A stretch of 64,000 bases of DNA from Sitta carolinensis (Eukaryota > Chordata > Aves > Passeriformes > Sittidae), in the NCBI GenBank assembly GCA_032173965.1, contig CM063283.1, positions 81,718,743-81,782,742 of the forward strand, read 5' to 3'. Shown here one piece after another: positions 51,301-61,977 of this stretch (positions within the stretch are counted from its first letter, which is position 1; every line of letters begins with the position of its first letter). The translations under genes and the position numbers were made by a program. Below the pieces are notes generated by a model. It was given only the letters and a program-made list of their open reading frames with translations, did no database searches and was not told the DNA's origin.

Positions 51301-52125
51301 AAATTTTCTCCTGTCCTATATTTTCAAATATATCTGCTAGCAAAACAAATCTAGATTTTTATAACCCTGGGTTTCTGCCATGCCAGAAATAATTTACAAG
51401 TTAAAGGCAGTTCAATCCTAAGAGCTGAGGGCAATCTAAGGAAAAGGCATACATTCAGAATAGGAGAGTTTTGGAAAGATAGAAGCAGCAAACAGATTAG
51501 GGAAAAGAAGAGAGAAAAAAAGAATAAAAACTAATGAAACAGTACAAAAAAAAAAAAAAAAAGAAATTACACAGGATTTTTATTTATTCTAAAATTAGCT
51601 GTTAAGAATTTCCAAATATTATTTCACTAACTTAAACCCTTCCATTCTCAAATATAACTTGTAAATATTTTGTGGATTGGAGTACTTTTGTGTACTGTAA
51701 ATATGCAACTATAAGATAATGCACTATGCAATTACTGTTAGGACCTTCAACTCAGTACCACATAACAAGGAATGGATATGAATAGTCAAAAGTCAATCAA
51801 GAAACAGAATTCCTCAAAACTCAGAGTCAACATTTGCTTCTGAAATTTTGCATTGGCCTATCCCTTGTCCTAGTCATGATCATGACCGAGTGCAGCATTT
51901 TGAAGCACTGTCTCAAAAATCAGAATTAACATTGATAAACCTTTTTCTCTCAGTCCAGAACTTCTAAGTGCTGCAGTGTCAGAGAGCAAGGCTTTGATCC
52001 AAGGAAGTGCTACTCGTTCCGGGTCAGACTGAGGCGGCTGGTACCATACTGCAATGTAGTTAAATACAGCAGTGACTGGGAAGCTGAAACATTTTGGATG
52101 AATGGCACGTTATTAGGTAACAGCT

Positions 52126-52173
<48 letters not shown>

Positions 52174-55100
52174 AAGTGCAAAAGAAGAAGAGGTGACTGC
52201 AAAAGAAGCTGAGGACGGGAAGCAAATGGATGTTGAACTATTGTTCTCCATCTTGTATTATCAAAGACAGTTCATGCAAATGTTTAATTGCATCTGTTTG
52301 ATTTAACTCTGTCTGCTTTGCTCCTGATGGCCCCTGAAGCTACAATTTTATGCCATAATCAGAAAAGTTAAGAGTGTTATTATTTGTGTTACAATAGCAT
52401 CAAGGATCCCCCAGTGTCAGTGATGGATGTATGAGGGCTCTGTGGGTATGGGTGTTGAAGTGGGGGTGCCCATATTTGATATTTGCACATCAATTATGAA
52501 CTCTAAGAAAATCCCTGATGTCCAGTTTTTGAAGGCTGTTTGTTTTGCAAGTACATCCACTTGAACTACAGGACCACAGGTCATAGAAGTCCAATGCTCA
52601 AGGATGCTGGATTGATTGAAGCAAGGAGGATGGAGGAAAAGAGATTGAAGGGAAGCAAAGACTACAGTGTCAGAACTGTTTTCTGACCAGACAGTTGCAT
52701 TTAACTGAGGGTGAATGACGTTAATTAGATGGTCAATGTAAACTGCATTCCTACTGCTTATCAAAACCAAAGCCCAGATTTTCTATAGGAAAAAAAAAAA
52801 GGGCTGTACATCATACCAACACATTTGTATTACCTAAGCACAAAATACCACCCACTAGGCTTTATCAGGAGCCCTCAGTTGTCCAGTGCAACAAGATCTG
52901 AATTCTCTAAAATGCAATGGGCTGTTAGCTCACTTGAAGACAATCTATGCACACAAAGCTGGGATGAAATCCTGGACCATAGGTAGCTTGTGAATTCATG
53001 GCCACAGTGCTGACCTACAAAGACTCTTCCACTGTGCAAATTGTTAGCCTGCAAGCATGCCTTCAGATGTGGCTGACAAATGCCCTTTAGAAATAAGGAC
53101 AATGTTTTCCTCTGCACCTCTGAGAGCAGAAAACTTATCAGCCTTACCTGAACCATTTGACTAGAGGCTGTCAGCAGGTACCTTCAAGGAAGGACATCAC
53201 AGAGGAGACAGTCTAAGTGGTTAAGATATTCTGTGTGCCCCTGGATCAGAAGTGACATTGTCCCCTTCACTGAGGCAAGCAGTTTTCTTCAGGACTTTAA
53301 TGAGTTATTGACTCCAAATCTATAATCAGATGTAGCCATGAAGCTTCAAGAAATTTCATAAACTCTGAAGACCTCACTTAGCGCAGGGGTCACAATTTCA
53401 CTTGTGACTTCCTGGCAGCCAAACAGAGCAGGGAGGTGGAACAGGCTGGACAGCTGCACCTGTATAAATCCTGCCAAATCATCCAGGGTTTTGGCATTTT
53501 TGTGGAGACTATAAAGCCAGTAGTAGGAGGCAGAAGTTTGAGGTTGCATTACAAAAGTTGCAGGAAGAACACTGAGAGTGCAGAAAAATACACAAATTCA
53601 TCATTTTTATATACTTGCATGTTAGGTGTTTGCCTGCCACTAGTTACTTTCTGGGCATCAACTCTTGTGATTTGCTGACTCTTTGTTTACTGAGACTGTT
53701 TGTTTTTGTTGGGAGATAATACATTTGGGCTACAGGTAAACTTGCATTTGCAGCTTTAGTGATTGTAAGTAGGTGTATGTAATACAGATCTTAGCACAAA
53801 GTTGCTTTATTGCTGTCAATGCAGTGTGATGAAGATGAGTAGAAATACTTGATTCATTCATAATGAATCTACACTGCCTATAAGCCCCCTCTGTTGTCCT
53901 GTACCAGGTCAATTTAGATAAATAAAAGCTCAATTTGATTTTGTTGCAAAGTTTGGGGAAGCAGAGATTTTCTTTTCAATCTCAATTGAACAATTAAACT
54001 TGTATTATTTATCTTTAAAAACTTTTTTTTTTTTTTTTTTTCCCTTCTTTTTAAATGAAAGTCAACATTTTAGTATGATTAGGAACTTTGCAGTTAAAGC
54101 AAAATAAAATTTTTGACATATTCTTTTTGTGATTATTCTTAGATTCATGTGATGATGATATAACTCCTCAAACTCCTCAGTCAAAAACAGTAATTGTTTT
54201 AAGCTGTTCACTGGCAGTACTCTTAATGATGCTTACCCTCCTGATTCTTCTGTGTAAATGGCAGAGGTAAATATAGTTTTATTGGTTTCTACAAAATAGT
54301 CACATCATGAAAATAGAGCTATCATTCTGGATGAAGCCTCTTAGCAATGAAAATTCTTATCAGATAAATGAAGTCATGGTGAAGATGTAGAATTCAGTAT
54401 CTTAATTGCTGTTTGAGGAATAATACATCCTGGCCTTCCCAACACCCAGGCCTTTAATTTGCAAAACTGGAACAGTTCTGGTAAAAGACAATTCTTCAGG
54501 ATAAAATTCTGTCTCTTCCACTTAATTTCTTCTCTTGTTTTAGAAATCTAGTTAAATCCTGAGAAACCAATTTTTCTAGCTACTTCTTCTGAAAAGACAT
54601 TCTTTTGTGCAACCTTCACCAATCAATCAAAATGTCTGTTTGCAGTAGGACAAAGTAAACTTGAGTACATTTAACTTTAATAAGACTATATCACTATTTA
54701 GATTGGCAGTCGAATAATGTTGTTCATGTTTAGAGTTTACAATTGAAAAAAAATCCCCAAGCAACTACCAAACAAGCAAATCTGCAAAGGCCGAGATTTT
54801 GGGGTTTTTTGTGGAAAAAAGAGCCAAAATTGATGCATTTTCAGAGATGAAAGTATTCGTGATTCTAATTTTTAGTTCATAAACGGAGTTTTTTCTCCTG
54901 AACTTCTATGGTTCACATTTACATTTGTGTTCTCTAAGTAAGCCAACACAGCTGGTTGCTACACCATCTTCCCTGTCTAGGGGAAGGTAACCAGAGAATG
55001 CAAGCTCTGACTAATGAATCGAGCAGAGTAGCACATGCTAATTAGCTGGAAGTTTGTGTAAATTCTGGATTTTGCTACACTGGGGTTGGGTTGAAAATTC

Positions 55101-56815
55101 ATCACAAAATTCTCTTAGCCTGATGGTGTTATCAGACTACTTTAACTGCTTTTTGACTTTAGAACACATTTAAAAGAAATCAAGAACAGAGTACTGTCAT
55201 ATAAAATATATTTGTGGGTACAGAACTGTGCTGAAGGAGATTTTTGTATGGATAACTGTGCTATAATAAACATTGATTTGTATCTTTTTTTCCTTCTTAC
55301 AGGGTTCAGATGTCAGTCCTGCCTCCTATACCAGACCCAAAATACCCATTTGCTGATCTCTTCAATGATCATAATGGAAACCTACAGGTAAAAATCTCCT
55401 TCTTAGAAGGGCTGTAAACTCCACAATACCAAGAATAATTTGCAAATACCTACTGATTATTGCTCTGCACAGACATTGCCACAAGGAGTCTCTGGTCCAA
55501 GAGAAAAGCCCCCAAACCCTTCCTCTTGTGCAGAATCACCAAAAGGATCCACAGAGCAAATGCCAGAGCTCATAAAATCAGTGCAATGCTGCTTTGGGAC
55601 TGTGAAAAGACACTTCATTGTCTATAGAGAGAGAAACTGCCAGAGAAGAATTTAAGGGTGTCGAGAGGCACAATATCCACTGAAATGACATTGTGGCGTT
55701 TGCACCCTTTCCTGCGCATGATAGGTCAGGGAACTTGCTTCACCCTGATCTTGTCCTTTGTGTTTGTGAAGTTTTGAGTGTGTGAGTGCTGGCACAGTGA
55801 TGGCACTCACACCAATCACAATAGGAAACATCCTTTCCTGGCCAGAGATGAATGTTCACAAAACCTTTCAACACTATGGTGTTAGATAGAATGGCTATCA
55901 AATGAATAGATTACAGATTTGTTTTCATTTTCTTGATGCTTCTTATGAGTCCCTGACATCACATATGTGGTGTAGTTTTCTGCATTAGCTGTACTAATGT
56001 TTACCTTAATTGCTAGTAAGTTTCCTCTAAAGGGAAATCAGGCTAAATATTTACATTTTCAAACCCAATGGACTATCAAAAATCAGTAATAATTTTTCAG
56101 TGACAAGCTGAAAACTTTTATATAAAAGATAGCTTTAAACTCAAAAAAAGAGAAAAGATTCAAATTAGTACTGAAGCATTAATACAGATATCCTGTGTTG
56201 CCTAAATCTTCATCTAAACTTAGTCGTAATTGAGATTAAATCTGGGCTTGGGTCAGAGAAAGCATGAGTCTATCAAAGAGGGAACACCAGATATTTTACA
56301 CATCCAAGGTTTTCTAGGGCCCTAATTAAGTACAAAAATCTATTTTATGTGATCTCAAGAATAAGTGGGAGTTTGTATGCGGTTCTGGAATCCTGTCTGC
56401 TTTCCTCCCATTTTGTCTTTTTATGTCCTGTTTCTCTACATTGCTTCCTTTTCATCTTCTCCATTTTGGCTAATCCTGGAAAGATGCAGGCAAGTTGGTA
56501 ATTGGTATCTGTACAACCAGGTCTCTTTTGACGGATAACTCATCTCTGCCAACATTAACATTCTAATTTTTCTAGGAATGGCTAGACAAAAATGGCCATG
56601 TGGTGTTGCAAACCAAGCTAGAATATGAAGAACCAGAGTCCATCACTGAGGCAGAAAGCCAGCAAGAAGATGGGAACAGTGACAAACAGGGCCTTTGGAA
56701 AAAATCTCCATTTTTTCAGGAGCAGCTGAAAATAATGATGGCAAAGCAGCTGAGATTTCCTGCCTGCTACCAGCATCCAATACTATGGCTCCTTTTGCTG
56801 GTTTCCATATTTTAG
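42190..56815 (+). CDS. CRLF2: CRLF2, TSLP receptor chain (8 exons, altered C-terminus)
   Basis: Type I membrane cytokine receptor; in mammals it binds TSLP and signals with IL7RA through JAK1/JAK2 and STAT5. Exons: 42190-42307, 48525-48636, 49350-49522, 51044-51183, 51954-52116, 54143-54266, 55303-55387, 56576-56815. All junctions are GT/AG with phases 1,2,1,0,1,2,0. From the Met at 42232 it is 370 residues (human 371, also eight exons). Diagnostic matches to remembered human CRLF2 are CTTYLL...SGCL, SIRNSNGS, KPSPPENVTFFW, DKEWQS, KCYSF.VRL, SSDWE (human PSDWS), and PPIPDPKYPFADLF...GNLQEWL. The spliced frame ends with a hydrophobic stretch unlike the family, while the expected ending lies in the -1 frame (see findings). 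Confidence 0.93.
44326..44434. repeat. 32-bp palindromic tandem repeat
   Basis: Two near-identical 32-bp units beginning TTGAAGTATACTATAG, flanked by partial units. Inside each, AGTATACTATA faces TATAGTAT across a short spacer, so each unit can fold as a hairpin. Confidence 0.9.
46161..46375 (+). mobile_element. CR1 LINE fragment in CRLF2 intron 1
   Basis: CR1 3'-region phrases: 'GGACAAGGGGCGATGG', 'TTCTTTACTGTGAGGATGG', 'GAAGCTGTGGATGCCTC', 'TTCAAGGCTGGGTTGGATGG'. Plus orientation; the terminal repeats are missing. Confidence 0.92.
48525..48636 (+). CDS. CRLF2: CRLF2 exon 2 (domain 1, first half)
   Basis: Acceptor TCCTGAGCAG, donor GTGAGT; phase 1 in, phase 2 out. It encodes INTTIINFNNEKMQITW and then VSFFYT, parallel to human IQIIYFNLETVQVTW and LTFHYRF. 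N-glycosylation sites NTT and NVS. Confidence 0.9.
48637..49349. other. CRLF2 intron 2
   Basis: Bounded by GTGAGT and TTTACAG. Nothing else recognised. Confidence 0.85.
49350..49522 (+). CDS. CRLF2: CRLF2 exon 3 (domain 1, second half)
   Basis: Acceptor TTCATTTACAG, donor A|GTAAGT; phase 2 in, phase 1 out. It encodes KPCTTYLLDQDYNSGCLF with the domain-1 cysteine pair, and LAISIRNSNGSKELF, closely parallel to human QCTNYLLQEGHTSGCLL and FSIRNGTHPVF. Confidence 0.93.
49523..51043. other. CRLF2 intron 3
   Basis: Bounded by GTAAGT and TTCTCAG. Short AT run at about 49728-49742. No gene recognised. Confidence 0.85.
51044..51183 (+). CDS. CRLF2: CRLF2 exon 4 (domain 2, first half)
   Basis: Acceptor CTTCTTCTCAG, donor CAA|GTGAGT; phase 1 in, phase 0 out. 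It encodes KPSPPENVTFFWEEDTVTV, then LELQYKSKFDKEWQ. It matches the human KPSSPKHVRFSW and VQYRSPFDTEWQ segments. Confidence 0.94.
51184..51953. other. CRLF2 intron 4
   Basis: Bounded by GTGAGT and CTCTCAG. A 34-bp direct duplication starts 12 bases after the donor (51196-51263); A17 run at 51546-51562. Confidence 0.85.
51196..51263 (+). repeat. 34-bp tandem duplication beside the exon 4 donor
   Basis: Two adjacent copies beginning TCACATTTTTAATCAACA, differing at a few bases near the end of the unit. Confidence 0.88.
51954..52116 (+). CDS. CRLF2: CRLF2 exon 5 (degenerate WSXWS)
   Basis: Acceptor TTTTTCTCTCAG, donor TTAG|GTAACA; phase 0 in, phase 1 out. It encodes PRKCYSFRVRLRRLVPYC and YSSDWEAETFW. 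The WSXWS box reads S-S-D-W-E; human CRLF2 has PSDWS here. Confidence 0.92.
52117..54142. other. CRLF2 intron 5
   Basis: Bounded by GTAACA and ATTCTTAG. (AT)n at 52129-52169; a T19 run at 54023-54041. The minus strand from 52417 to 53549 has three successive open frames (117, 93, 67 codons) without recognised homology. Confidence 0.85.
52129..52169. repeat. (AT)~20 microsatellite
   Basis: About 20 AT units starting only about 12 bases after the CRLF2 exon 5 donor. Confidence 0.97.
54143..54266 (+). CDS. CRLF2: CRLF2 exon 6 (transmembrane)
   Basis: Acceptor GATTATTCTTAG, donor GCAGAG|GTAAAT; phase 1 in, phase 2 out. It encodes the acidic stalk SCDDDITPQTPQSK and a hydrophobic helix (about VIVLSCSLAVLLMMLTLLIL) ending in LCKWQR. 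Confidence 0.92.
54267..55302. other. CRLF2 intron 6
   Basis: Bounded by GTAAAT and CTTACAG. Nothing else recognised. Confidence 0.85.
55303..55387 (+). CDS. CRLF2: CRLF2 exon 7 (box 1)
   Basis: Acceptor TTTTTTTCCTTCTTACAG, donor CTACAG|GTAAAA; phase 2 in, phase 0 out. It encodes VLPPIPDPKYPFADLFND and HNGNLQ, the JAK-binding box 1, very close to human IPSVPDPKSIFPGLFEIHQGNFQ. Confidence 0.95.
55388..56575. other. CRLF2 intron 7
   Basis: Bounded by GTAAAA and TTTCTAG. The open frame at 55440-55655 has no splice support and is not called. Confidence 0.85.
56576..56815 (+). CDS. CRLF2: CRLF2 exon 8 (tail; spliced frame ends at 56815)
   Basis: Acceptor ATTTTTCTAG, phase 0. It encodes EWLDKNGHVVLQTKLEYEE and an acidic EAESQQED region, 79 residues to TAG at 56813-56815. 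The last 20 or so residues are hydrophobic (YQHPILWLLLLVSIF), unlike the family. The frame open from 56683 to the TAA at 56842-56844 instead ends FAGFHILVNDEMYVML, resembling the mammalian C-terminus. A one-base loss in A6 (56699-56704) or T6 (56711-56716), real or an assembly error, would explain this. Confidence 0.85.
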   Translation, partial: EWLDKNGHVVLQTKLEYEEPESITEAESQQEDGNSDKQGLWKKSPFFQEQLKIMMAKQLRFPACYQHPILWLLLLVSIF

Positions 56816-57245
56816 TGAATGATGAAATGTATGTGATGTTATAAAAGCTGAATAATGCAGAAGGTGTTAGGAAATTCCATAAAAATCCTGATGAATTTGG
56901 GAGAGGGACTGAATAGAAAAGGTCATCATGATAAGGTTCACATCAAGAAACACACTGGGCTGTGTTTTTACGTCTGTACTTTCCCAACAGTTAGGATCTC
57001 TTGGGCAGACTCAAGTGTTTGAAACTCCTGGTAATTTATAGAGTTAGAATTTGTTCTTCAAATAGGGCTTTATCCCTAAGCCCCATTTTCCTACTATGGA
57101 CAGGAGAGCACAGAAGCTCCTCCATAATATGGAGCAGAGTTGAGATTTAGTCCTGGTGATTATGGAGTGTGTAGAGCAGAGCAAACTGCACCATCTTCCT
57201 TCCCAAATGAAGAGAGAAAATAAAGAGATTTTGCTGTCTTGTGTA
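56816..57245 (+). other. CRLF2 3' untranslated region (inferred)
   Basis: AATAAA at 57219-57224 is followed by a T/G-rich stretch, a plausible cleavage site near 57240. A second AATAAA lies near 57853. The first part (to 56844) would be coding in the alternative frame. Confidence 0.55.
57219..57224 (+). terminator. Candidate poly(A) signal of CRLF2
   Basis: AATAAA with a TTTTGCTGTCTTGTGT stretch just downstream, about 400 bases after the stop codon. Confidence 0.5.
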
Positions 57246-59317
57246 GAGAGATTTTTATTCTGTGACTTTGCATTTCATGGCACTCCTTAAAGATTTTATA
57301 GGGAAAGAATAAGGCCCATGTCTAAGAAGAGAAGAGTGATATTGTACAGTATTGAGTCACGTTTTAGCCTGCAGATACTTCTTTGTAGGCAGCTTCCTCC
57401 AGAACATCAGGGCTTCAAACATTTCCTCTGAAGGTCATGCCTTCTGTATCTTACAGTTTTTGAATAGTCAGCATCTTACAGCCCCTATTTTAGAAAGCTG
57501 AAGTTCATTTTGAACAGTATTTATTTTTAACTGAGTTTTATTTATTTCAAACAGAGGTTTAGTGCAATCAGCAGCTATAGACACAAATTAGGATTTCTTA
57601 TTCATATTACATATACTAGTGTCTTGTTTTTCTTTAGAAAATGGGGGGGTTGGTTTTTTTTTTTAGCAAGTTTAAAAAATAAGTTTAGAATAATATTCTA
57701 AAGCTTTTTAAATGTACCATCTTTTAAAATATGTTTAATTTCAAATTTAAAAGGCAATGTACTAAGCAATCAGACCTGAGAAAAAAAATCTTGACTATTC
57801 TTAGTTTCTCCACATCACGTATGTTACATGCTATTTGAAAGCAAATTTTGTAATAAAATTTAAGTGTTAGAAGGGTTTATAATCTGGGTAAGCAAATATA
57901 GTGTGATTATATGCTAAATTAGTTACAGTTATTACCTGTGTATCAGTCAGTCATTAAATGGCTTTATCAGTTGACTAACCCTTGCCTAATAATGCTTTCA
58001 TTATGCAAACACTCTAATTTATTGTACAAATTGGAAATTATATGTATCAGAAAATTACAGTGATAAGTAAAATATTTTAATTCAGTGCTTTAAAAATTTC
58101 AATTCCAGATATTTTCAAGAATAGTAAATAATAATATGGATCACTAAGTGTCAAAATCTCTCTCTACATGTTCCAGTTTGTTTTACAAGGAAAAACTCAG
58201 AAATTTTCTGGCCTATAAGTGGGAAACTCAATTGGAAGGACAGTTCAGCCACATTCCCCAAGTTTTTTTTCAACATTGCCATAGATTTGACTGTTCACTA
58301 ATAAGACTAACATGCTAGCAAAGGATTTCCCATAATCCTGAAAACAATTTTGCCTTGTATGCAAGATTTAGAGGACCTTTTGTACACTGCACACTTAAGG
58401 ATATTTTTGTGAAAGGTAACCATGCAAAGTTTCAATAACACTGTAAAAATGCATTGAATTTTCAGCTAATTCAAGCTCTGTAAAATTTGACGATCAGAAA
58501 CTATCTCAGCTCAGCTCTTCGTACATGACATTGTCATTATTGCATACAAACCAAAGTTATAGTGAATTACAACAGACAAGAATCTGCTCCAGTAATGTTT
58601 CTATGAATCATTACTTCATTCGTTTCTCAAAGAGAGAAGTAAAGCACAGAATATGTTGATTAGTTGCTTCCTCTTCAACCCACATCATATGGTTGCTTTC
58701 AAAACTAGCTACTTCAATTAAACCACTTTCTGTTGGGGTTTTTTTGTCTGTCTGAATTCAAAATGTTTTAATACATTTTCCTGAAATTTTACAGTGAAAA
58801 GAAAAACAGAGGAATAAATCATGTTGAATCGTTCTGTTTAAGCAGCTCTCCTGAAATGTTATTATCATGTAAGTTTTTAGTACAAACTCATCTTGTATTG
58901 TGCTTTAGAAAGGGTTTCTTGTGCATGTACACAACTACACTTACATTGTATATAACAAATTAGAAATAAAAAAATAAATCACCCACATGCCCCAAATATT
59001 AATTTAAAAAATGTCCCCCAGGAAGAAAATAAAACATAAGGAATCTTTTGCATTTGAAACAAAGCTTCTCCTCTCCCCCTCCCTTAAAATAAAAAAAACC
59101 CCTTCCACTCCTTAGAAACTCTACAAGAACATCTACAGTGATGAAATACACAATTTAAGGAACAGGAAAGGTCTTCCCCCAGGTACTGACGATGATTCTG
59201 TCAAACACGGTAGAAGAAAACACATGCCAGATAAACCATGCTTACTGTTAAAGGGTATGGGAGGCTTCTCTAATCACCCCTTTGCATCTGCCATTTTCCA
59301 CCATTTTGACATCACTT

Positions 59318-59480
59318 CCTCTCTCTCCCTTCTCCCTCTCCTCTCCTCTCCTCTCCTCTCCTCTCCTCTCCTCTCCTCTCCTCTCTCCTCTCCTCTCCTC
59401 CTCTCCTCTCCTCCTCTCCTCTCCTCTCCTCTCCTCTCTCTCCTCCTCTCTCTCCTTCTCCCTCTCCCCCCTCTCCCATT
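59318..59480. repeat. (CTCTC)n/(CCTCT)n pyrimidine tract
   Basis: About 160 bases of almost pure C/T built from TCCTC/CTCTC pentamers with a few slips; the minus strand is pure purine. Confidence 0.96.
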
Positions 59481-60174
59481 CCCTGGATGGTCACACAACT
59501 ATACATTCCATCTCAGAGCAGACTTCTAAAAATTAGCAAATTAAACAACCCAGCAGGAAAGGCCTGTTCAGTTCTCCACAGTGAAAAGAAGGCTACACAG
59601 TAACATTCATTCTTATTTATTCAAAACTTGTCAGGTTCTTCAAATGCAAGAGTCCCTCAGATGCCATATTTTGTTCCCTCATTATAACCCAAAGGAAGGT
59701 TCATGTGGTAGTCCACACTAATTGAACTGTATTTTCTCTACAGTGGAACAAACATAATGTATATTTCTTCCTCATGCAATTTATGTGCTATAGCAGTAAA
59801 TCCAATATATAGCAGTAAAGCCTTGGTAGAGCAGTACCAAGCCAATTTTTATTTATAGATTGAATATCTCTATTGTTTGCTTTGTTTTTCATGTCCAATT
59901 TTCAGTGAGAGGAAGAATAGGAGGAAATAATATTTCTGCTAAATTAAGTAACAGAACTTACGGAAGAGAGTCTTGTAACTTCTAAATTTGTTGGTTTTTT
60001 GTTTACCTTTTTAAATTTTTAACAATAGTGCTTTAAAATTTATTCGGAAATATGCTTTGCCCAACTATCAAATGCATAGTTTTGACCAGAAAATGGTTGC
60101 TTATTTTGCAATAAACCTAAAATCTTCAATCTTCTTAGTGTGTATTTAACAAAGCTTTTAAAACCATTCTTACT

Positions 60175-60205
<31 letters not shown>

Positions 60206-61942
60206 CAGCTTACATTTTAACGGTTACTAAACTCAGCCATGCAAAACATAGTTTATTTTGCTTTTCCCTTTTTCTGAAAACAATGCAAACTGCAAAGATG
60301 AAACTGGAGGGCCATTTATGTTTGGGCTTTTTTGTGGTTTTGTTTTGGTTTAATTTGGGGTTTTTTGGAAATTCAAATGGGCCTAAAATTTACAAAATAC
60401 CAAGGGTGAGAAGTCAACATTATCTGTGGGAGAAAAAGATGTGACCCTAACTGACCTTTTGTCACTGACTATCTAAGAACAGACCTATCACTGACTAATC
60501 TAGTGTCTGGAACAGCACTATTGAGCAACAAGAGATGAAATGCAATAATAACTCCTCATTTTCTGGCAATTTCTTGTATCCCTTATGATTTGAGAGCTGG
60601 GTTAGTGCCTGCTGCGTGGCTTGCTCCTGCCTGGTTTCTTGCTGGGAACTCCCGACTCCCGGCACAAGATTTTGTGGGTGGGAAACAGCAGCTGTACACT
60701 CACCCTGAGCAACAACGGGTCCCTGCATGCATCCACACTTGCCATATTGCAAGTTGGAGAGGAGCCCTCAATTTGTAATTTGAGAAGCTACATCTTTTTG
60801 GGGCTCCTCTCTTCTCCTGTCTAGTGTTCATTAGGGCTACAGGTGGAGGCAGAGGCAAAACCTATCTTCCCTTCCATGTAGCTCTGAAGGGAATCTTCTC
60901 TCACAGGCTGCACAAAAAGGAGCCCTGTGTCCCTTCCCTACCGAAATTACACATTTTCTTTCTTAAAACAAAATCCCCTGGCTTAGTGATAGGTTTCATG
61001 TTTACCAGCTCTTTGTCTGGGGATTCTGATGTCTTAGTCTTAGAAGATAAATGTGAAGAAGAAACAATATGCACCATATTGAAAAAGTCTCCCTATATAT
61101 ATCTAGGCAGGCTAAAAATGTTGCCAGAAGATGGAGCAAATAATATATTCATATTTCTGAAGTACTTGATATTATAATTTTATTGAATAAAAGAAAAAAA
61201 ATTGTCTCATTACTGTTTTATTACTTTCTCTCTATTTTCTTTCTATCAGCATGCCTCTGTATCACCCTTTTTTGATAAATGTTTTACATTGGTCTACAAA
61301 AGTCTTCTGTTAAAAAGTAGCATTTATCACTGTGTTCCTGGAAGGTTGTTAAAGGCAAGAGCATATTCAGTTTCAGATTTTTGATAAGAAAGCTAGATGG
61401 GATGATAAATTGTAGGCAATAGGTCTTGCAGGGTCTACAGAGAGAATGAGCTCTTTGCATTAACTCCTCTGCACTGCTAAGAAATTTTTTAAGTAAGGGG
61501 AAAAATTTCAGCTCAACTGCCTTAAAGAATAGATATCCCTAGAACAGTTAAGAAGTGTCATTAGTAGATCTCTTAAATAAGGAGGAGGTTAAAGTCACAA
61601 ATAGTAAGATGGAGAGAGACAAGTATTACAGCTCTGCTTTGTCCAGTGATTCTTTTAGTGTGATGAGGTTTATGCAAAATGCCTCAATGTCCGTTTTGGT
61701 GGACATCCATCCCTGGGCTCTGGAGTCATATATTTTCTTACTCCTCTGAGCCAGCCAGTTTGGAAAAGGGATTTTTTTTCTGTGAAAGAGCTGAGCTCCC
61801 AAAGAAAGGTGGGAACAGCATAAACAAATGCAGCATAGTTTTTTAATGGGTGTAGAAGGCCCTTCTTAGTAAAAAGAGCAATGAGAGCCTGACTTCTACA
61901 CAACCTGTGAATTCTTTAAATGTTGAGCTATAAGATTAAGCA

Positions 61943-61977
61943 GGGAGAGGGGGAGGGAGAGGGAGAGGGAGAGGGGA
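61943..61977 (+). repeat. GGGAGA repeat, quadruplex-capable
   Basis: Six G runs of three to five bases, separated by A or AGA, in 35 bases. Confidence 0.9.

Noticed and set aside
59224..59536. Overlapping Ser/Leu/Pro and Arg/Glu/Gly frames on both strands
   Set aside because: Products of the CT-pentamer tract read in different frames.
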